From NCBI GenBank assembly GCA_027022065.1, contig JALVZS010000220.1, positions 6,091 to 18,770 on the forward strand: a DNA stretch of 12,680 bases, given 5' to 3'. Source of the DNA: a bacterium. Its GTDB lineage: Bacteria; Thermosulfidibacterota; Thermosulfidibacteria; Thermosulfidibacterales; Thermosulfidibacteraceae. The notes under the pieces are model-generated. The model made no database searches and was not told where the DNA came from. It worked only from the letters and a program-made list of their open reading frames with translations. Below, one piece after another: positions 1 to 9,357 of the stretch (its first letter is position 1; each line of letters opens with the position of its first letter). The translations under genes and the position numbers were made by a program.

Positions 1-764
1 TCATTCATCTCCAAAAGGGCACATAGAGCCGGAATAAAATCCGGGCGCTTCTTCAAGATCTTCTTAACCCCCTTGACATCCCCCTTCTTCTTTAAGCCCT
101 CCACCTTTATGCCCAAAAAGTAGGCCTCCGTGTCCTCTGAGGGAACGGCACCATGCAGCTTTTCCGCAAGAAATATGGCAAAGTCCTCATCCCCTGCAAG
201 AACCGCAGCCTCAGCCCCAGCCTTCATAACCGCAGGAGAAAGAAGCTCTGAGGGAAGGTCCTTAACCATAGAAACCGCCTCTGTGTACCTCCCATCACTA
301 ACAAGATCCCTTATAAACTCCGCAACAAGAGGCGCGTGCTTCTCTTTAACCACAAGGCCAGAGTGAACCTCCTTGGCCTCGTCAAGCCTTCCCGTCTTCC
401 TCAAGAACCTAGCGTAGAGCCCCAAAAGGTGAGGCTCTTTCCCCACCTTTACATTTTCCAAAAACCTAAGAGAGCTTCTGGGAGAGAACTCCCCCTCCAT
501 ATCCATGGACTCTACAATTTTATCCTTTATGGCTCCCTGTGCTTTAAGCCTCCTCTCTAGAAGAGCTATCTTAATATCCTTAGCTATGCCCAAAAGGTAG
601 GCAAATAAAAAGCCTATAGCCAAGTTCACCACCAGAAGAACCGACATGGGAAGGTGGAAGGCCACCTCCTTGTAGATGTGTACAGTAACGGTTTCGGGAT
701 TCGTTAAAGTAAGATAAATAAAAAACAGCATAAACAATCCCACAGCCACCATAACCCTAAACAT
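1..764 (-). CDS. LapA-domain membrane protein fused to TPR-like repeats (LapA/LapB-like), 3' end outside the window
   Basis: The frame opens with ATG at 764 and has no stop before the window edge, so 254 codons are visible and the C-terminus is missing. A GGAGG Shine-Dalgarno at 770-774 supports the start. Residues 1-20 and about 40-60 are hydrophobic helices linked by a short segment with TNPETVTVHI, the arrangement of the LapA (DUF1049) domain. A basic helix (62-75) follows, then amphipathic helical repeats at about 112-139, 144-173, 176-205 and 213-254. The first contains GRLDEAKEVH, which resembles TPRs of LapB/YciM. In E. coli, LapA and LapB are separate neighbouring inner-membrane proteins that control LpxC turnover by FtsH and so the lipopolysaccharide level. 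I infer a related scaffold here. The gene follows rsfS by 12 bp. A generic LapA-domain TPR protein with another role is possible. Confidence 0.75.
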   Translation of the reverse strand, partial: MFRVMVAVGLFMLFFIYLTLTNPETVTVHIYKEVAFHLPMSVLLVVNLAIGFLFAYLLGIAKDIKIALLERRLKAQGAIKDKIVESMDMEGEFSPRSSLRFLENVKVGKEPHLLGLYARFLRKTGRLDEAKEVHSGLVVKEKHAPLVAEFIRDLVSDGRYTEAVSMVKDLPSELLSPAVMKAGAEAAVLAGDEDFAIFLAEKLHGAVPSEDTEAYFLGIKVEGLKKKGDVKGVKKILKKRPDFIPALCALLEMN

Positions 765-776
765 CCTTTCCTCCAG

Positions 777-1118
777 TTAGACTAGACAAAACTCAGGGGC
801 ATCGGCCCAGAGTCTATCCAAATCGTAAAAGAGCCTGGCACTTTCAGTAAACACATGCACCACCACATCACCATAGTCCATAAGCACCCACTCAGACCCC
901 TCATACCCCTCAATGGATATGGGATACTCTCCCTCCCTTGATAGGCGATAGTCTATCTCGTCAGCAACAGCTCTGGCCTGGAGAGGAATATCCACAGAAC
1001 AGATAACAAAAACATCACAAACCGCTGAAAGCTCCCGAAGGTCAAGAATCTTTATGTCCCTTCCCTTTTTGTCCTCTATGGCTGATCTTATAATTTTAAC
1101 TTTTTCTTCCAGCGTCAT
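777..1118 (-). CDS. rsfS: Ribosomal silencing factor RsfS (DUF143/Iojap family)
   Basis: This 113-residue cytosolic protein matches RsfS along its length. RsfS binds ribosomal protein L14 on the large subunit and blocks subunit joining when nutrients are scarce. Visible family features are [16 protein letters not shown] (residues 26-41), the strongly conserved [21 protein letters not shown] block (70-90), and [12 protein letters not shown] (97-108) near the end. The ATG overlaps the nadD stop as ATGA, so translation is probably coupled. Its own Shine-Dalgarno is weak: AAGGGG lies about 11 bases upstream. Linkage of nadD and rsfS downstream of obgE is a common bacterial order, which supports the call. 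Confidence 0.96.
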   Translation of the reverse strand: MTLEEKVKIIRSAIEDKKGRDIKILDLRELSAVCDVFVICSVDIPLQARAVADEIDYRLSREGEYPISIEGYEGSEWVLMDYGDVVVHVFTESARLFYDLDRLWADAPEFCLV

Positions 1119-1801
1119 TTTACATACAACCCCTTTTCCCTGATGTAGTTCTCCACCTCCTTAGGCACCAGATACCTGATGCTTCTTCCCTCCCTCAGCA
1201 TGCGCCTAATCATGGTGGAGGAAATGGAAACCCCTATAACGGGCGTCAGATATATGCGGGACTCCATCTTCTCGGATTCAACGGTGAATATGTAAACGTC
1301 ACCCACCCTCTCGCTTCCCCTGTAGGAGAAGCAGGGAAGGGTTCTCTCAAGCTCCTTAAGATAATCATCCAAGTCTCCAGGCCCCACAACGCGACCAGGT
1401 CTTTCCATGACTATAAAGTTGGTCATGGTAAAGAGCTGATCCGGCGCCATCCAGGTGTGTATCTGCATAAATGCCTCAGACCCTATGAGGAAGAACAGGT
1501 CCGCTTCCGTTTGCCCCTTTATCTCCCAGAGTGTTTCTACTGTGTAGGACTTCTCCTGCCGCTTGAGCTCAACATCGGAAACCCCAAAAAGCGGATTGTC
1601 CTTTATGGCAAGCCTTACCATCTCCAGCCTATCCTTAGCAGGTGCAACATCAACAGACTTGTGAGGTGGGATGTGGGCAGGGATAAATAGTATCATATCA
1701 AGGTTAAACTTATCTCTTATGTTTTCGGCAACTATGAGATGCCCCGTGTGTATGGGATTGAAGGTCCCCCCGAATATCCCGAGCCTCTTTAATTCCCCCA
1801 T
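1115..1801 (-). CDS. nadD: Nicotinate-nucleotide adenylyltransferase
   Basis: A 228-residue enzyme that joins nicotinate mononucleotide and ATP to give deamido-NAD, the step shared by de novo and salvage NAD synthesis. The nucleotidyltransferase fold shows the family motif [11 protein letters not shown] at residues 11-21 (the HxGH active site), PPHK at 45-48, and the second ATP-binding signature ISSTMIR at 193-199 followed by the typical [12 protein letters not shown] tail. Length is normal for the family. The ATG at 1801 lies one base after the proA stop, with a GAGGG Shine-Dalgarno inside the proA end. The 3' end overlaps rsfS by four bases. It is part of the tight proB-proA-nadD-rsfS string. 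Confidence 0.97.
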   Translation of the reverse strand: MGELKRLGIFGGTFNPIHTGHLIVAENIRDKFNLDMILFIPAHIPPHKSVDVAPAKDRLEMVRLAIKDNPLFGVSDVELKRQEKSYTVETLWEIKGQTEADLFFLIGSEAFMQIHTWMAPDQLFTMTNFIVMERPGRVVGPGDLDDYLKELERTLPCFSYRGSERVGDVYIFTVESEKMESRIYLTPVIGVSISSTMIRRMLREGRSIRYLVPKEVENYIREKGLYVK

Positions 1802-1802
1802 C

Positions 1803-3059
1803 TCATTCCCTCACCTGACCACAACCCAGAATTATATACTTGCAGCAGGTAAGATCCTCCAAACCCATGGGTCCCCTTACATGGAGCTTCTGCGTTGAGA
1901 TACCCATCTCTGCTCCCAGTCCAAACTCATAGCCATCGGTGAATCTGGTGGAAGCATTTATGTAAACCGCCGCTGAATCCACCTCCCTCAGAAACCTCAT
2001 GCCCCTCTCGTAATTTTCAGTAACTATGGCATCCGAATGGTGGGAGCCACATCTGTTTATGTGATCAATGGCCTCATCAAGGCTGTTTACCACCTTTACC
2101 GCAAGTATTAGATCCAGATACTCGGCGTACCAATCCTCCTCTGTAGCTTCCTTAACCCAGGGCACAATAGATCTTGTAACCTCACATCCTCTTATCTCCA
2201 CCCCAGCATTCCTGAATCTCTCGCACATAGGTGGCAAAAACTTCTCAGCCACATCTTTGTGTACCAGCATGGTCTCCATGGCATTGCAAACCCCTGGCCT
2301 TTGAACCTTGGCGTTGAAGCATATCTCCTGAGCCATCTTCAGATCCGCGCACTTGTCCACATAGGTGTGGCACACCCCTTTGTAGTGATAAACCACAGGA
2401 ATTCTTGAATTTTCCGCAACAAACCTTATTAACCCCTCCCCGCCCCTTGGTATTATGAGATCTATGATTTCGTCCAGCTTGAGCATGACATTGACCGCTT
2501 CCCTGTCCGTGGTGTCTATAAAGGACACTGCATCCTCGGGAACACCGGCTTTAGCACAGGCCTCCCTCAGTATGTTCACTATTACCCTGTTGGAGTTTAT
2601 GGCTTCAGATCCTCCCCTCAAAACCACAGCGTTTCCAGACTTCACACAAAGGCCCGCAGCATCGGCGGTAACATTGGGGCGGGACTCGTATATGATCCCC
2701 ACAACGCCTATGGGAACCCTCATCTTGCCTATCATAAGGCCGTTTGGACGCCTCCACATCTTCACTATCTCACCAACGGGATCCGGAAGGGCAGCGATTT
2801 CCCTCAAGCCGTCCGCCATGGCCTTTATCCTTTTGTCGTTGAGAAGCAGGCGATCCAGCATAGCCTTTGAAAGGCCCATTTCCTCCCCAGCCTTTAGGTC
2901 CTTCTCGTTCTCCCTCTTTATAAGCTCAGCCTTTTCCTCAATCCCCTGCGCCATGTAAATAAGGGCCTTATTCTTCACATCCGTTGAAAGGGATGCAAGC
3001 CTCCTGTAAGCATCCTTTGCTCTTTTCGCCACTTCCACCACATATTCCCTTACATCCAT
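1803..3059 (-). CDS. proA: Gamma-glutamyl phosphate reductase (glutamate-5-semialdehyde dehydrogenase)
   Basis: A 418-residue enzyme, normal length for ProA, that reduces gamma-glutamyl phosphate with NADPH to glutamate-5-semialdehyde, the second step of proline synthesis. The aldehyde-dehydrogenase fold shows [20 protein letters not shown] (116-135), the nucleotide-site stretch [10 protein letters not shown] (141-150), [10 protein letters not shown] (202-211), and the catalytic cysteine C258 in [12 protein letters not shown]. The ending [12 protein letters not shown] also fits the family. The start ATG at 3059 has the Shine-Dalgarno AGGAGGGG. It follows proB by 9 bp, so the two enzymes that share an unstable acyl phosphate are made from the same message. 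Confidence 0.98.
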   Translation of the reverse strand: MDVREYVVEVAKRAKDAYRRLASLSTDVKNKALIYMAQGIEEKAELIKRENEKDLKAGEEMGLSKAMLDRLLLNDKRIKAMADGLREIAALPDPVGEIVKMWRRPNGLMIGKMRVPIGVVGIIYESRPNVTADAAGLCVKSGNAVVLRGGSEAINSNRVIVNILREACAKAGVPEDAVSFIDTTDREAVNVMLKLDEIIDLIIPRGGEGLIRFVAENSRIPVVYHYKGVCHTYVDKCADLKMAQEICFNAKVQRPGVCNAMETMLVHKDVAEKFLPPMCERFRNAGVEIRGCEVTRSIVPWVKEATEEDWYAEYLDLILAVKVVNSLDEAIDHINRCGSHHSDAIVTENYERGMRFLREVDSAAVYINASTRFTDGYEFGLGAEMGISTQKLHVRGPMGLEDLTCCKYIILGCGQVRE

Positions 3060-3068
3060 ATCCCCCTC

Positions 3069-5229
<2,161 letters not shown>

Positions 5230-5487
5230 TTAGGCAGAGGCGGGATAAACACAGACGTATTTCCTTCCCCTCCTTGATATAAAACGCACTATACCGTCAA
5301 TCTTTGCAAACAGAGTGTAATCGCTCCCCATGCCCACGTTGTCGCCAGGATAGAACCTCGTGCCCCTCTGGCGCACCAAAATGTTTCCGGCCCTGACAAA
5401 CTGCCCGTCGTGCCTCTTTACCCCTAACCTTTTTGATATGCTATCCCTTCCGTTCTTTGAACTTCCAACTCCCTTTTTATGCGCCAT
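5230..5487 (-). CDS. rpmA: 50S ribosomal protein L27
   Basis: An 85-residue basic protein with the L27 start [16 protein letters not shown]. In known ribosomes this N-terminal tail reaches the peptidyl transferase centre and contacts tRNA. The core shows [25 protein letters not shown] and [15 protein letters not shown], both family hallmarks. There is no cleavable N-terminal extension of the Firmicutes type. A perfect AGGAGGT Shine-Dalgarno precedes the ATG. It lies 10 bp after rplU and abuts obgE with no spacer. Confidence 0.99.
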   Translation of the reverse strand: MAHKKGVGSSKNGRDSISKRLGVKRHDGQFVRAGNILVRQRGTRFYPGDNVGMGSDYTLFAKIDGIVRFISRRGRKYVCVYPASA

Positions 5488-5497
5488 AGCCTACCTC

Positions 5498-5806
5498 CTA
5501 AGCCTTTATTTCCAATATCTCAAGCTCCGTAAACCACTGGCGGTGACCCCACTTGCGCCTGTAGTTCTTTCTCCTCTTAAACTTCATGCCTATGATCTTC
5601 TTGCCCCTTGCGTGTCTTAATACCTTGGCCACCACCTTGGCACCCTCAACATAGGGAGTGCCCACCTTCCTTTCCTCTCCCTCAACCAGCAACACCTTGT
5701 CCAGCTCTATCTCCTGCCCCTCTTCATAGGGAAGCTTCTCCACCCTAAGCACATCACCAGGCTGAACCTTGTACTGTTTGCTCCCAGTCTCTATAATCGC
5801 GAACAT
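5498..5806 (-). CDS. rplU: 50S ribosomal protein L21
   Basis: A 102-residue 23S-rRNA-binding protein of the large subunit. The start [18 protein letters not shown] and the basic segment [21 protein letters not shown] (residues about 70-90) are diagnostic of L21. The ATG at 5806 has the Shine-Dalgarno GGAGGGG at 5811-5817. This is the first gene of the left minus-strand operon: it faces the divergent permease across 108 bp and has a candidate promoter at 5838-5866. Confidence 0.99.
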   Translation of the reverse strand: MFAIIETGSKQYKVQPGDVLRVEKLPYEEGQEIELDKVLLVEGEERKVGTPYVEGAKVVAKVLRHARGKKIIGMKFKRRKNYRRKWGHRQWFTELEILEIKA

Positions 5807-5837
5807 ACCACCCCTCCATCAAGAAATGGACGCAGAG

Positions 5838-5866
5838 CCTTTACATAAAAAGCACGCCCAAGTCAA
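5838..5866 (-). promoter_or_regulatory. Candidate sigma-70-type promoter for the rplU operon
   Basis: On the minus strand, TTGACT (5861-5866) matches five of six bases of the -35 consensus. A -10 site must lie near 5838-5845: TAAAGG gives a 17-base spacer but a poor match, and TGTAAA (5840-5845) gives a better match with a 15-base spacer. It is the only good -35 in the short divergent region and would give a 5' leader of roughly 25-30 bases. The -10 assignment is uncertain. Confidence 0.4.
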
Positions 5867-5871
5867 TCCCA

Positions 5872-5911
5872 CTTGATACTTGAAATAGGCCCTCCGCACG
5901 CATATATCAAG
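5872..5911. repeat. Inverted repeat CTTGATA/TATCAAG framing the permease promoter
   Basis: CTTGATA at 5872-5878 and its exact complement TATCAAG at 5905-5911 flank the candidate -35 and -10 of the permease promoter, with 33 bp between arm centres, about three helical turns. A direct repeat ACTTGA occurs at 5871-5876 and 5878-5883, and another ATCAAG lies at 5818-5823. The arrangement could be a regulator binding site, but seven-base arms are short and chance is possible. Confidence 0.35.
5880..5908 (+). promoter_or_regulatory. Candidate promoter of the ABC permease gene, possibly leaderless
   Basis: TTGAAA (5880-5885, five of six bases of the -35 consensus) and TATATC (5903-5908, four of six of the -10 consensus) are separated by exactly 17 bases. 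Transcription would then start about seven bases downstream, at or within a base or two of the ATG at 5915. No good Shine-Dalgarno precedes that ATG. Together these suggest a leaderless or near-leaderless mRNA. This is inferred from sequence only. Confidence 0.4.
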
Positions 5912-5914
5912 AGC

Positions 5915-6892
5915 ATGTTCGCATACATAGTCAAGCGCCTCATAAACTGCATACCCACCTTCTTCGGCATAACCCTCATAACCTTTGTTGTGATAAGGCT
6001 TGCTCCCGGCAACCCCACATTCTACGAGGGAGCCTTCAACCCCAAGGTAAAGCCTGAAGCGGTAAAAAGGCTGGAAAGGCTTTATGGTCTGGACAAGCCG
6101 CTACACATCCAGTACCTCAGATGGCTCAGAAGGATAGTGAGGCTTGACTTTGGCACATCCTTCGTTGACGGAAAGCCCGTGATTGAAAAGATAAAAGAGC
6201 GCCTCCCCGTAACGCTCCTCATAAATCTGCTCTCACTTCTTCTCATTCTGATCTTTGCCATACCCATAGGCATAGTGTCTGCCGTTAAGAGGAACTCGCT
6301 TCTGGACAAGTCTCTGACCGTTTTTGTTTTCATAGGTTTTTCCATGCCGGGTTACTGGCTCGCCCTGCTTCTCATGATACTTTTTGGAGTAAAGCTCAGA
6401 ATACTGCCCATATCCGGCCTAGAAAGTCTTAACGCCGCCCACATGCACGGGCTTGCCCTTTTCTGGGACAGGGTAAATCACCTGATCCTGCCCGTATTCA
6501 TAAGCGCATTTGGAGGGCTTGCCGGATTCTCCCGCTACATGAGGCAGAGTATGCTGGAACAGCTGAATCAGGACTACATAGTAACCGCAAGGGCCAAAGG
6601 CCTTCCGGAAAGGACAGTGGTTCTAAAGCACGCTTTAAAAAACGCCTTAATGCCCATAGTTACGCTTCTTGGACTTTCCGTTCCGGGACTCATAGGAGGA
6701 AGCGTCATATTTGAAACCATCTTTGCCATTCCCGGCATGGGACAGCTGTTTTATGAAGCGGCAATGGCGAGGGACTACCCCACCATAATGGGAATACTCA
6801 CCATAGGGGCAGCCCTCACCCTCCTCGGGAATCTTGCCGCAGATATAACCTACGCCCTAATAGACCCCCGCATAAGATACGAGCGCTCTTAG
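5915..6892 (+). CDS. ABC transporter permease, DppB/OppB family (peptide/nickel-type uptake)
   Basis: A 325-residue inner-membrane protein with the DppB-type start [18 protein letters not shown]. Hydrophobic helices lie at about 9-29, 98-123, 133-158, 186-206, 244-267 and 291-312. The conserved EAA loop that docks the ATPase is [21 protein letters not shown] (220-240). The ending [12 protein letters not shown] is also typical. Family members carry di- and oligopeptides, nickel or glutathione; the substrate cannot be told from this chain. The frame extends back to TTG at 5873, but that would add 14 residues foreign to the family, so ATG 5915 is chosen. It is the only plus-strand gene here and has no DppC, ATPase or binding-protein gene beside it. 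Its last 36 bp overlap the convergent operon. Confidence 0.93.
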   Translation: MFAYIVKRLINCIPTFFGITLITFVVIRLAPGNPTFYEGAFNPKVKPEAVKRLERLYGLDKPLHIQYLRWLRRIVRLDFGTSFVDGKPVIEKIKERLPVTLLINLLSLLLILIFAIPIGIVSAVKRNSLLDKSLTVFVFIGFSMPGYWLALLLMILFGVKLRILPISGLESLNAAHMHGLALFWDRVNHLILPVFISAFGGLAGFSRYMRQSMLEQLNQDYIVTARAKGLPERTVVLKHALKNALMPIVTLLGLSVPGLIGGSVIFETIFAIPGMGQLFYEAAMARDYPTIMGILTIGAALTLLGNLAADITYALIDPRIRYERS

Positions 6893-7066
6893 AGCAGAAA
6901 CGGTTATCTTGCCCGCCTCAATCTTGTAGTATGTGTGAAAGACAAAGTGCAGCGTAACAAGGGCTATGATGAGAAACACCAGAGCAAGAAAGACCTTCAT
7001 CAAAATCCATCTGCCAAGCCTCTCGTAACCCCAGACCCAGTCAAACCACTCCTCCTTCAGCTCCAT
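6857..7066 (-). CDS. Small single-helix membrane protein, unknown function
   Basis: I do not recognise this 69-residue protein. It has a Trp-rich, acidic/basic N-terminus (residues 1-20), one strong hydrophobic helix at about 22-45, and a short tail with [23 protein letters not shown] Shine-Dalgarno GGAGGGG sits just before the ATG, and the start lies 12 bp after the rubredoxin stop, which favours a real, co-transcribed gene over a chance frame. Its 3' end overlaps the convergent permease gene by 36 bp. Position suggests a membrane partner or anchor related to the rubredoxin/FmdB pair, but that is inference only. Confidence 0.65.
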   Translation of the reverse strand: MELKEEWFDWVWGYERLGRWILMKVFLALVFLIIALVTLHFVFHTYYKIEAGKITVSALRALVSYAGVY

Positions 7067-7078
7067 GGCCCCCTCCGG

Positions 7079-7237
7079 TTACTCCTCTTTAAACTGGCTC
7101 TTAGGAGCACCGCACACCGGACACGCCCAGGTATCGGGAAGCTTCTCAAAGGGCGTTCCAGGTGGGATGTTCTGAGAGGGATCCCCCTTCTCAGGATTGT
7201 AAACATAACCGCATATCTGACATACGTAGCGCTTCAT
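7079..7237 (-). CDS. Rubredoxin
   Basis: Translation of the minus strand from ATG 7237 to the TAA at 7079-7081 gives 52 residues, the standard rubredoxin size. Two knuckles hold one iron: YVCQICGY (C6, C9) and [13 protein letters not shown] (C39, C42). Between them the conserved YNPEKGDP and [11 protein letters not shown] are present. Rubredoxins are small cytosolic one-electron carriers, often used in anaerobes for oxygen and superoxide defence with flavoproteins. The Shine-Dalgarno GGAGG at 7243-7247 is strong. It sits between an FmdB-type protein (16 bp) and a small membrane protein (12 bp). A nitroreductase-like flavoprotein in the same operon is a possible but unproven redox partner. Confidence 0.97.
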   Translation of the reverse strand: MKRYVCQICGYVYNPEKGDPSQNIPPGTPFEKLPDTWACPVCGAPKSQFKEE

Positions 7238-7253
7238 CCTTTCCTCCCAGCTT

Positions 7254-7529
7254 TTATTTACAAGAAGAGCAGTTCTTGGAAGAACAGCTAGAGCACGAGC
7301 TCTTTGAGGAGCCCTCCTCCTTTTCAGAAGAGCTCTTAGAAGCTCCGTTCTTGCGGGCGTAGTCCGTCACATACCAGCCCGTTCCCTTAAGGATAAATGA
7401 AGTATTGGATATCAGCTTCTTCACCGCCCCACCACAAACAGGGCATGTCTTAACGGGCTCCTCACTTATGGACTGAAGCTTCTCAAACCGGTGCCCACAG
7501 ACCGTGCACTTGTACTCATAGATGGGCAT
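7254..7529 (-). CDS. FmdB-family zinc-ribbon protein with Ser/Cys-rich tail
   Basis: A 91-residue protein. The first 45 residues are a typical FmdB/CxxC regulatory-protein zinc ribbon: [17 protein letters not shown] with C8 and C11, then TCPVCGG with C29 and C32, then the family stretch [14 protein letters not shown] (45-58). The family was named from a putative regulator of formamidase or formylmethanofuran dehydrogenase genes, and its true role is unclear. The tail (61-91) is low-complexity Ser/Lys/Glu ending in a second cysteine set, C79-X2-C82-X4-C87-X2-C90, which could bind a second metal. Ser-rich tails occur in many family members; a complete four-Cys set is less usual. ATG 7529 has Shine-Dalgarno GGAGGTGG and lies 11 bp after ilvE. 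Confidence 0.9.
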   Translation of the reverse strand: MPIYEYKCTVCGHRFEKLQSISEEPVKTCPVCGGAVKKLISNTSFILKGTGWYVTDYARKNGASKSSSEKEEGSSKSSCSSCSSKNCSSCK

Positions 7530-7540
7530 GGCTCCACCTC

Positions 7541-8455
7541 CTACTCAACATAGTCAAGCCAGTGCTCGTATCTAGGATCCTCACCCCTCACAACCTTAAA
7601 GAACACCTCCTGAAGCTTTCTGGTTATGGGCCCCGGCCTGCCCTCTCCAATAACCCTTCTGTCCACCTCCCTAACTGGGGTTATCTCAGCAGCGGTTCCG
7701 CATAAAAACATCTCGTCGGCAATGTATATCTCATCTCTGGTTATCAGATCCTCCTTCACTTCAAGTCCCAGATCCTTAGCTATGGTGATCACGCTGTCTC
7801 TAGTTATCCCCTCAAGTATTCCAGCAACAGGCGGCGTTTTTATAATGCCTTTCCTCACAATAAATATATTTTCACCAGAGCCCTCTGCAACGGTGCCGTC
7901 CACATTCAACATCAGCGCCTCGTCATACCCATCTTCAACGGCCTCTATTTTTGCAAGCTGTGAGTTCACATAGTTTCCGCACACCTTTGCCTTGGTCATA
8001 GAAACATTTATGTGGTGTCTGTTGAAGGAGGATATCTTGCACCTTATGCCCTTCTTAAGCCCCTCATCTCCCAAGTAGGCACCCCACTCCCAGCATATGA
8101 TAGCCACATGCACCTTATTATTCAGAGGATAAAGACCCATGGCGCCTTCAGCGTAGAAGGCTATGGGACGTATATAGCACTCCTTCAGGTTGTTTGCCTT
8201 TATGGTTTCAAAGGTAGCCTTCCTTATCTCCTCTCTGCTGAAGGGCATCTTCATGTAGACAATATGGGCGCTTTTAAAGAACCTCTCTATATGCTCGTGG
8301 TGTCTGAAAATCGCAGGCCCCTTCTTCGTATTGTAGCATCTTATGCCCTCGAACACCCCCAATCCGTAGTGAAGTGTGTGGGTAAGTAGATGCACCTTTG
8401 CATCTTCCCACCTAACCAGCTCTCCGTCAAACCAGATATAATCGGCCTTTATCAT
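7541..8455 (-). CDS. ilvE: Branched-chain amino acid aminotransferase (class IV)
   Basis: A 304-residue PLP enzyme of the E. coli IlvE type, which transfers an amino group between glutamate and the keto acids of valine, leucine and isoleucine. Visible features are [17 protein letters not shown] (25-41), [14 protein letters not shown] (95-108), the PLP lysine K157 in [32 protein letters not shown] (176-198), [12 protein letters not shown] and [21 protein letters not shown]. Length and both ends fit the family. The ATG at 8455 has TAGGAGG upstream and lies 11 bp after the cupin stop. No other branched-chain biosynthesis genes are adjacent. A D-amino-acid transaminase is less likely because the whole C-terminal IlvE signature is present. 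Confidence 0.95.
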   Translation of the reverse strand: MIKADYIWFDGELVRWEDAKVHLLTHTLHYGLGVFEGIRCYNTKKGPAIFRHHEHIERFFKSAHIVYMKMPFSREEIRKATFETIKANNLKECYIRPIAFYAEGAMGLYPLNNKVHVAIICWEWGAYLGDEGLKKGIRCKISSFNRHHINVSMTKAKVCGNYVNSQLAKIEAVEDGYDEALMLNVDGTVAEGSGENIFIVRKGIIKTPPVAGILEGITRDSVITIAKDLGLEVKEDLITRDEIYIADEMFLCGTAAEITPVREVDRRVIGEGRPGPITRKLQEVFFKVVRGEDPRYEHWLDYVE

Positions 8456-8466
8456 TACGCTGCCTC

Positions 8467-8787
8467 CTACCTGTATTCTTCTCTAGGTGGAGAAAAGACA
8501 TCCAGCACTACTGCCCCCTCATCAAGGGCCTTGCCACTGTGAGGAACACCAGAGGGAGCCACATAGGCATCCCCCTCCTTCAAAACCCTCTCTTCATCTC
8601 CCACCTTAAGCAGAATACTCCCCTTGAGAACGGTGCCCGCCTGTTCATGAGGATGAGAGTGCTCAGGTATCTCGGCACCTGAAGCCAGCTCAAAAAGCAC
8701 AAGCTGAACCTTCTCGGCAGTTATTACCCTCATCTTCACCCCAGGTGCCGGCTCCCTTACCTCAACCTCATCCCACCTGTAGAACAT
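8467..8787 (-). CDS. Small single-domain cupin
   Basis: A 106-residue beta-barrel protein of the cupin_2 type. Cupin motif 1 is [20 protein letters not shown] (residues 37-56), with H43, H45, E48 or H47 as likely metal ligands. Motif 2 is [16 protein letters not shown] (72-87), with H83. The metal and substrate are not predictable; such proteins may be isomerases, dioxygenases or simple sensors. Its ATG directly follows the nitroreductase stop (TAG ATG), and its GGAGGAAG Shine-Dalgarno lies inside that upstream gene, so the two are probably made together. The ending [11 protein letters not shown] is typical of this small-cupin group. Confidence 0.88.
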   Translation of the reverse strand: MFYRWDEVEVREPAPGVKMRVITAEKVQLVLFELASGAEIPEHSHPHEQAGTVLKGSILLKVGDEERVLKEGDAYVAPSGVPHSGKALDEGAVVLDVFSPPREEYR

Positions 8788-9345
8788 CTACTTCCTCCAG
8801 GGATTGCCAAACTTATCAAGATGGGCAAACTCGTTGATCTCCCTTCTCTTGGGAGCAGGAGGATCCTGATCGGGATACCCAACAGGGATGATCTCCACAA
8901 CCTCGTATCCTTCCGGCACATTCAGGATCTCGGCGGCCTTCTTGTGATCAAAGAGTCCCACATGCACCGTGCCAAGCCCAAGGGCGCACGCAGCAAGCAC
9001 CGCATGCTCCAGTGCTATCCCCATGTCAAACATGTACCAGTCTCCCTTGTCCGTGCAGACCTTGCCCTTGTAAAAGCCGGAGGTGTTTCTCTTCGCCACC
9101 CCAACGAGAAGAACGGGAGCCTGTCCGCAGGCCTTGTAGGCTGGGTTGTTTGGTGGAAGGGTTTCCTGAAGCTGCTTCCTTATCTCGGGATCCTTAACCA
9201 CAATGATCTCCCAGCACTGGGTATTGGCCCAGGAAGGAGCCCACTTAACCGCTTCCAGAATCTTCTCTATCTGCCCATCAGAAACAGGATCCTCCTTAAA
9301 GCGTCTAATACTCCTTCTCTTCTTTATAACCTCCCAGAAGTCCAT
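8788..9345 (-). CDS. Nitroreductase-family FMN oxidoreductase
   Basis: A 185-residue flavoprotein of the nitroreductase superfamily. The N-terminal FMN-binding signature [12 protein letters not shown] (10-21) and [15 protein letters not shown] (36-50) are present; the second usually reads PSxxNxQPW, with Cys here in place of Pro. The later stretch [24 protein letters not shown] and [18 protein letters not shown] complete the fold. Members use NAD(P)H to reduce nitro groups, quinones, flavins or other acceptors; the physiological substrate is unknown. The start ATG 9345 has a near-perfect AAGGAGGTG and lies 12 bp after gltX. Close linkage to a cupin and, further on, to rubredoxin suggests a redox role for this part of the operon. 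Confidence 0.9.
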   Translation of the reverse strand: MDFWEVIKKRRSIRRFKEDPVSDGQIEKILEAVKWAPSWANTQCWEIIVVKDPEIRKQLQETLPPNNPAYKACGQAPVLLVGVAKRNTSGFYKGKVCTDKGDWYMFDMGIALEHAVLAACALGLGTVHVGLFDHKKAAEILNVPEGYEVVEIIPVGYPDQDPPAPKRREINEFAHLDKFGNPWRK

Positions 9346-9357
9346 CTCCCACCTCCT

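Noticed and set aside
130-560. Two short plus-strand frames at the left end
   Set aside because: They run antisense to the LapA-TPR gene, which has a good start, Shine-Dalgarno, membrane helices and repeat helices.
5807-5860. Structured L21 leader for ribosomal-protein autoregulation
   Set aside because: The likely leader is only about 25-30 bases, and I could not find a stable hairpin in it.
5873-5914. TTG at 5873 as the permease start
   Set aside because: The 14 added residues do not fit the DppB family, no Shine-Dalgarno precedes the TTG, and the candidate promoter would lie within the coding region.
6884-6894. Dyad GCTCTTAGAGC at the permease stop as a terminator
   Set aside because: The stem is at most 4-5 bp with almost no loop and there is no T-run in either direction.
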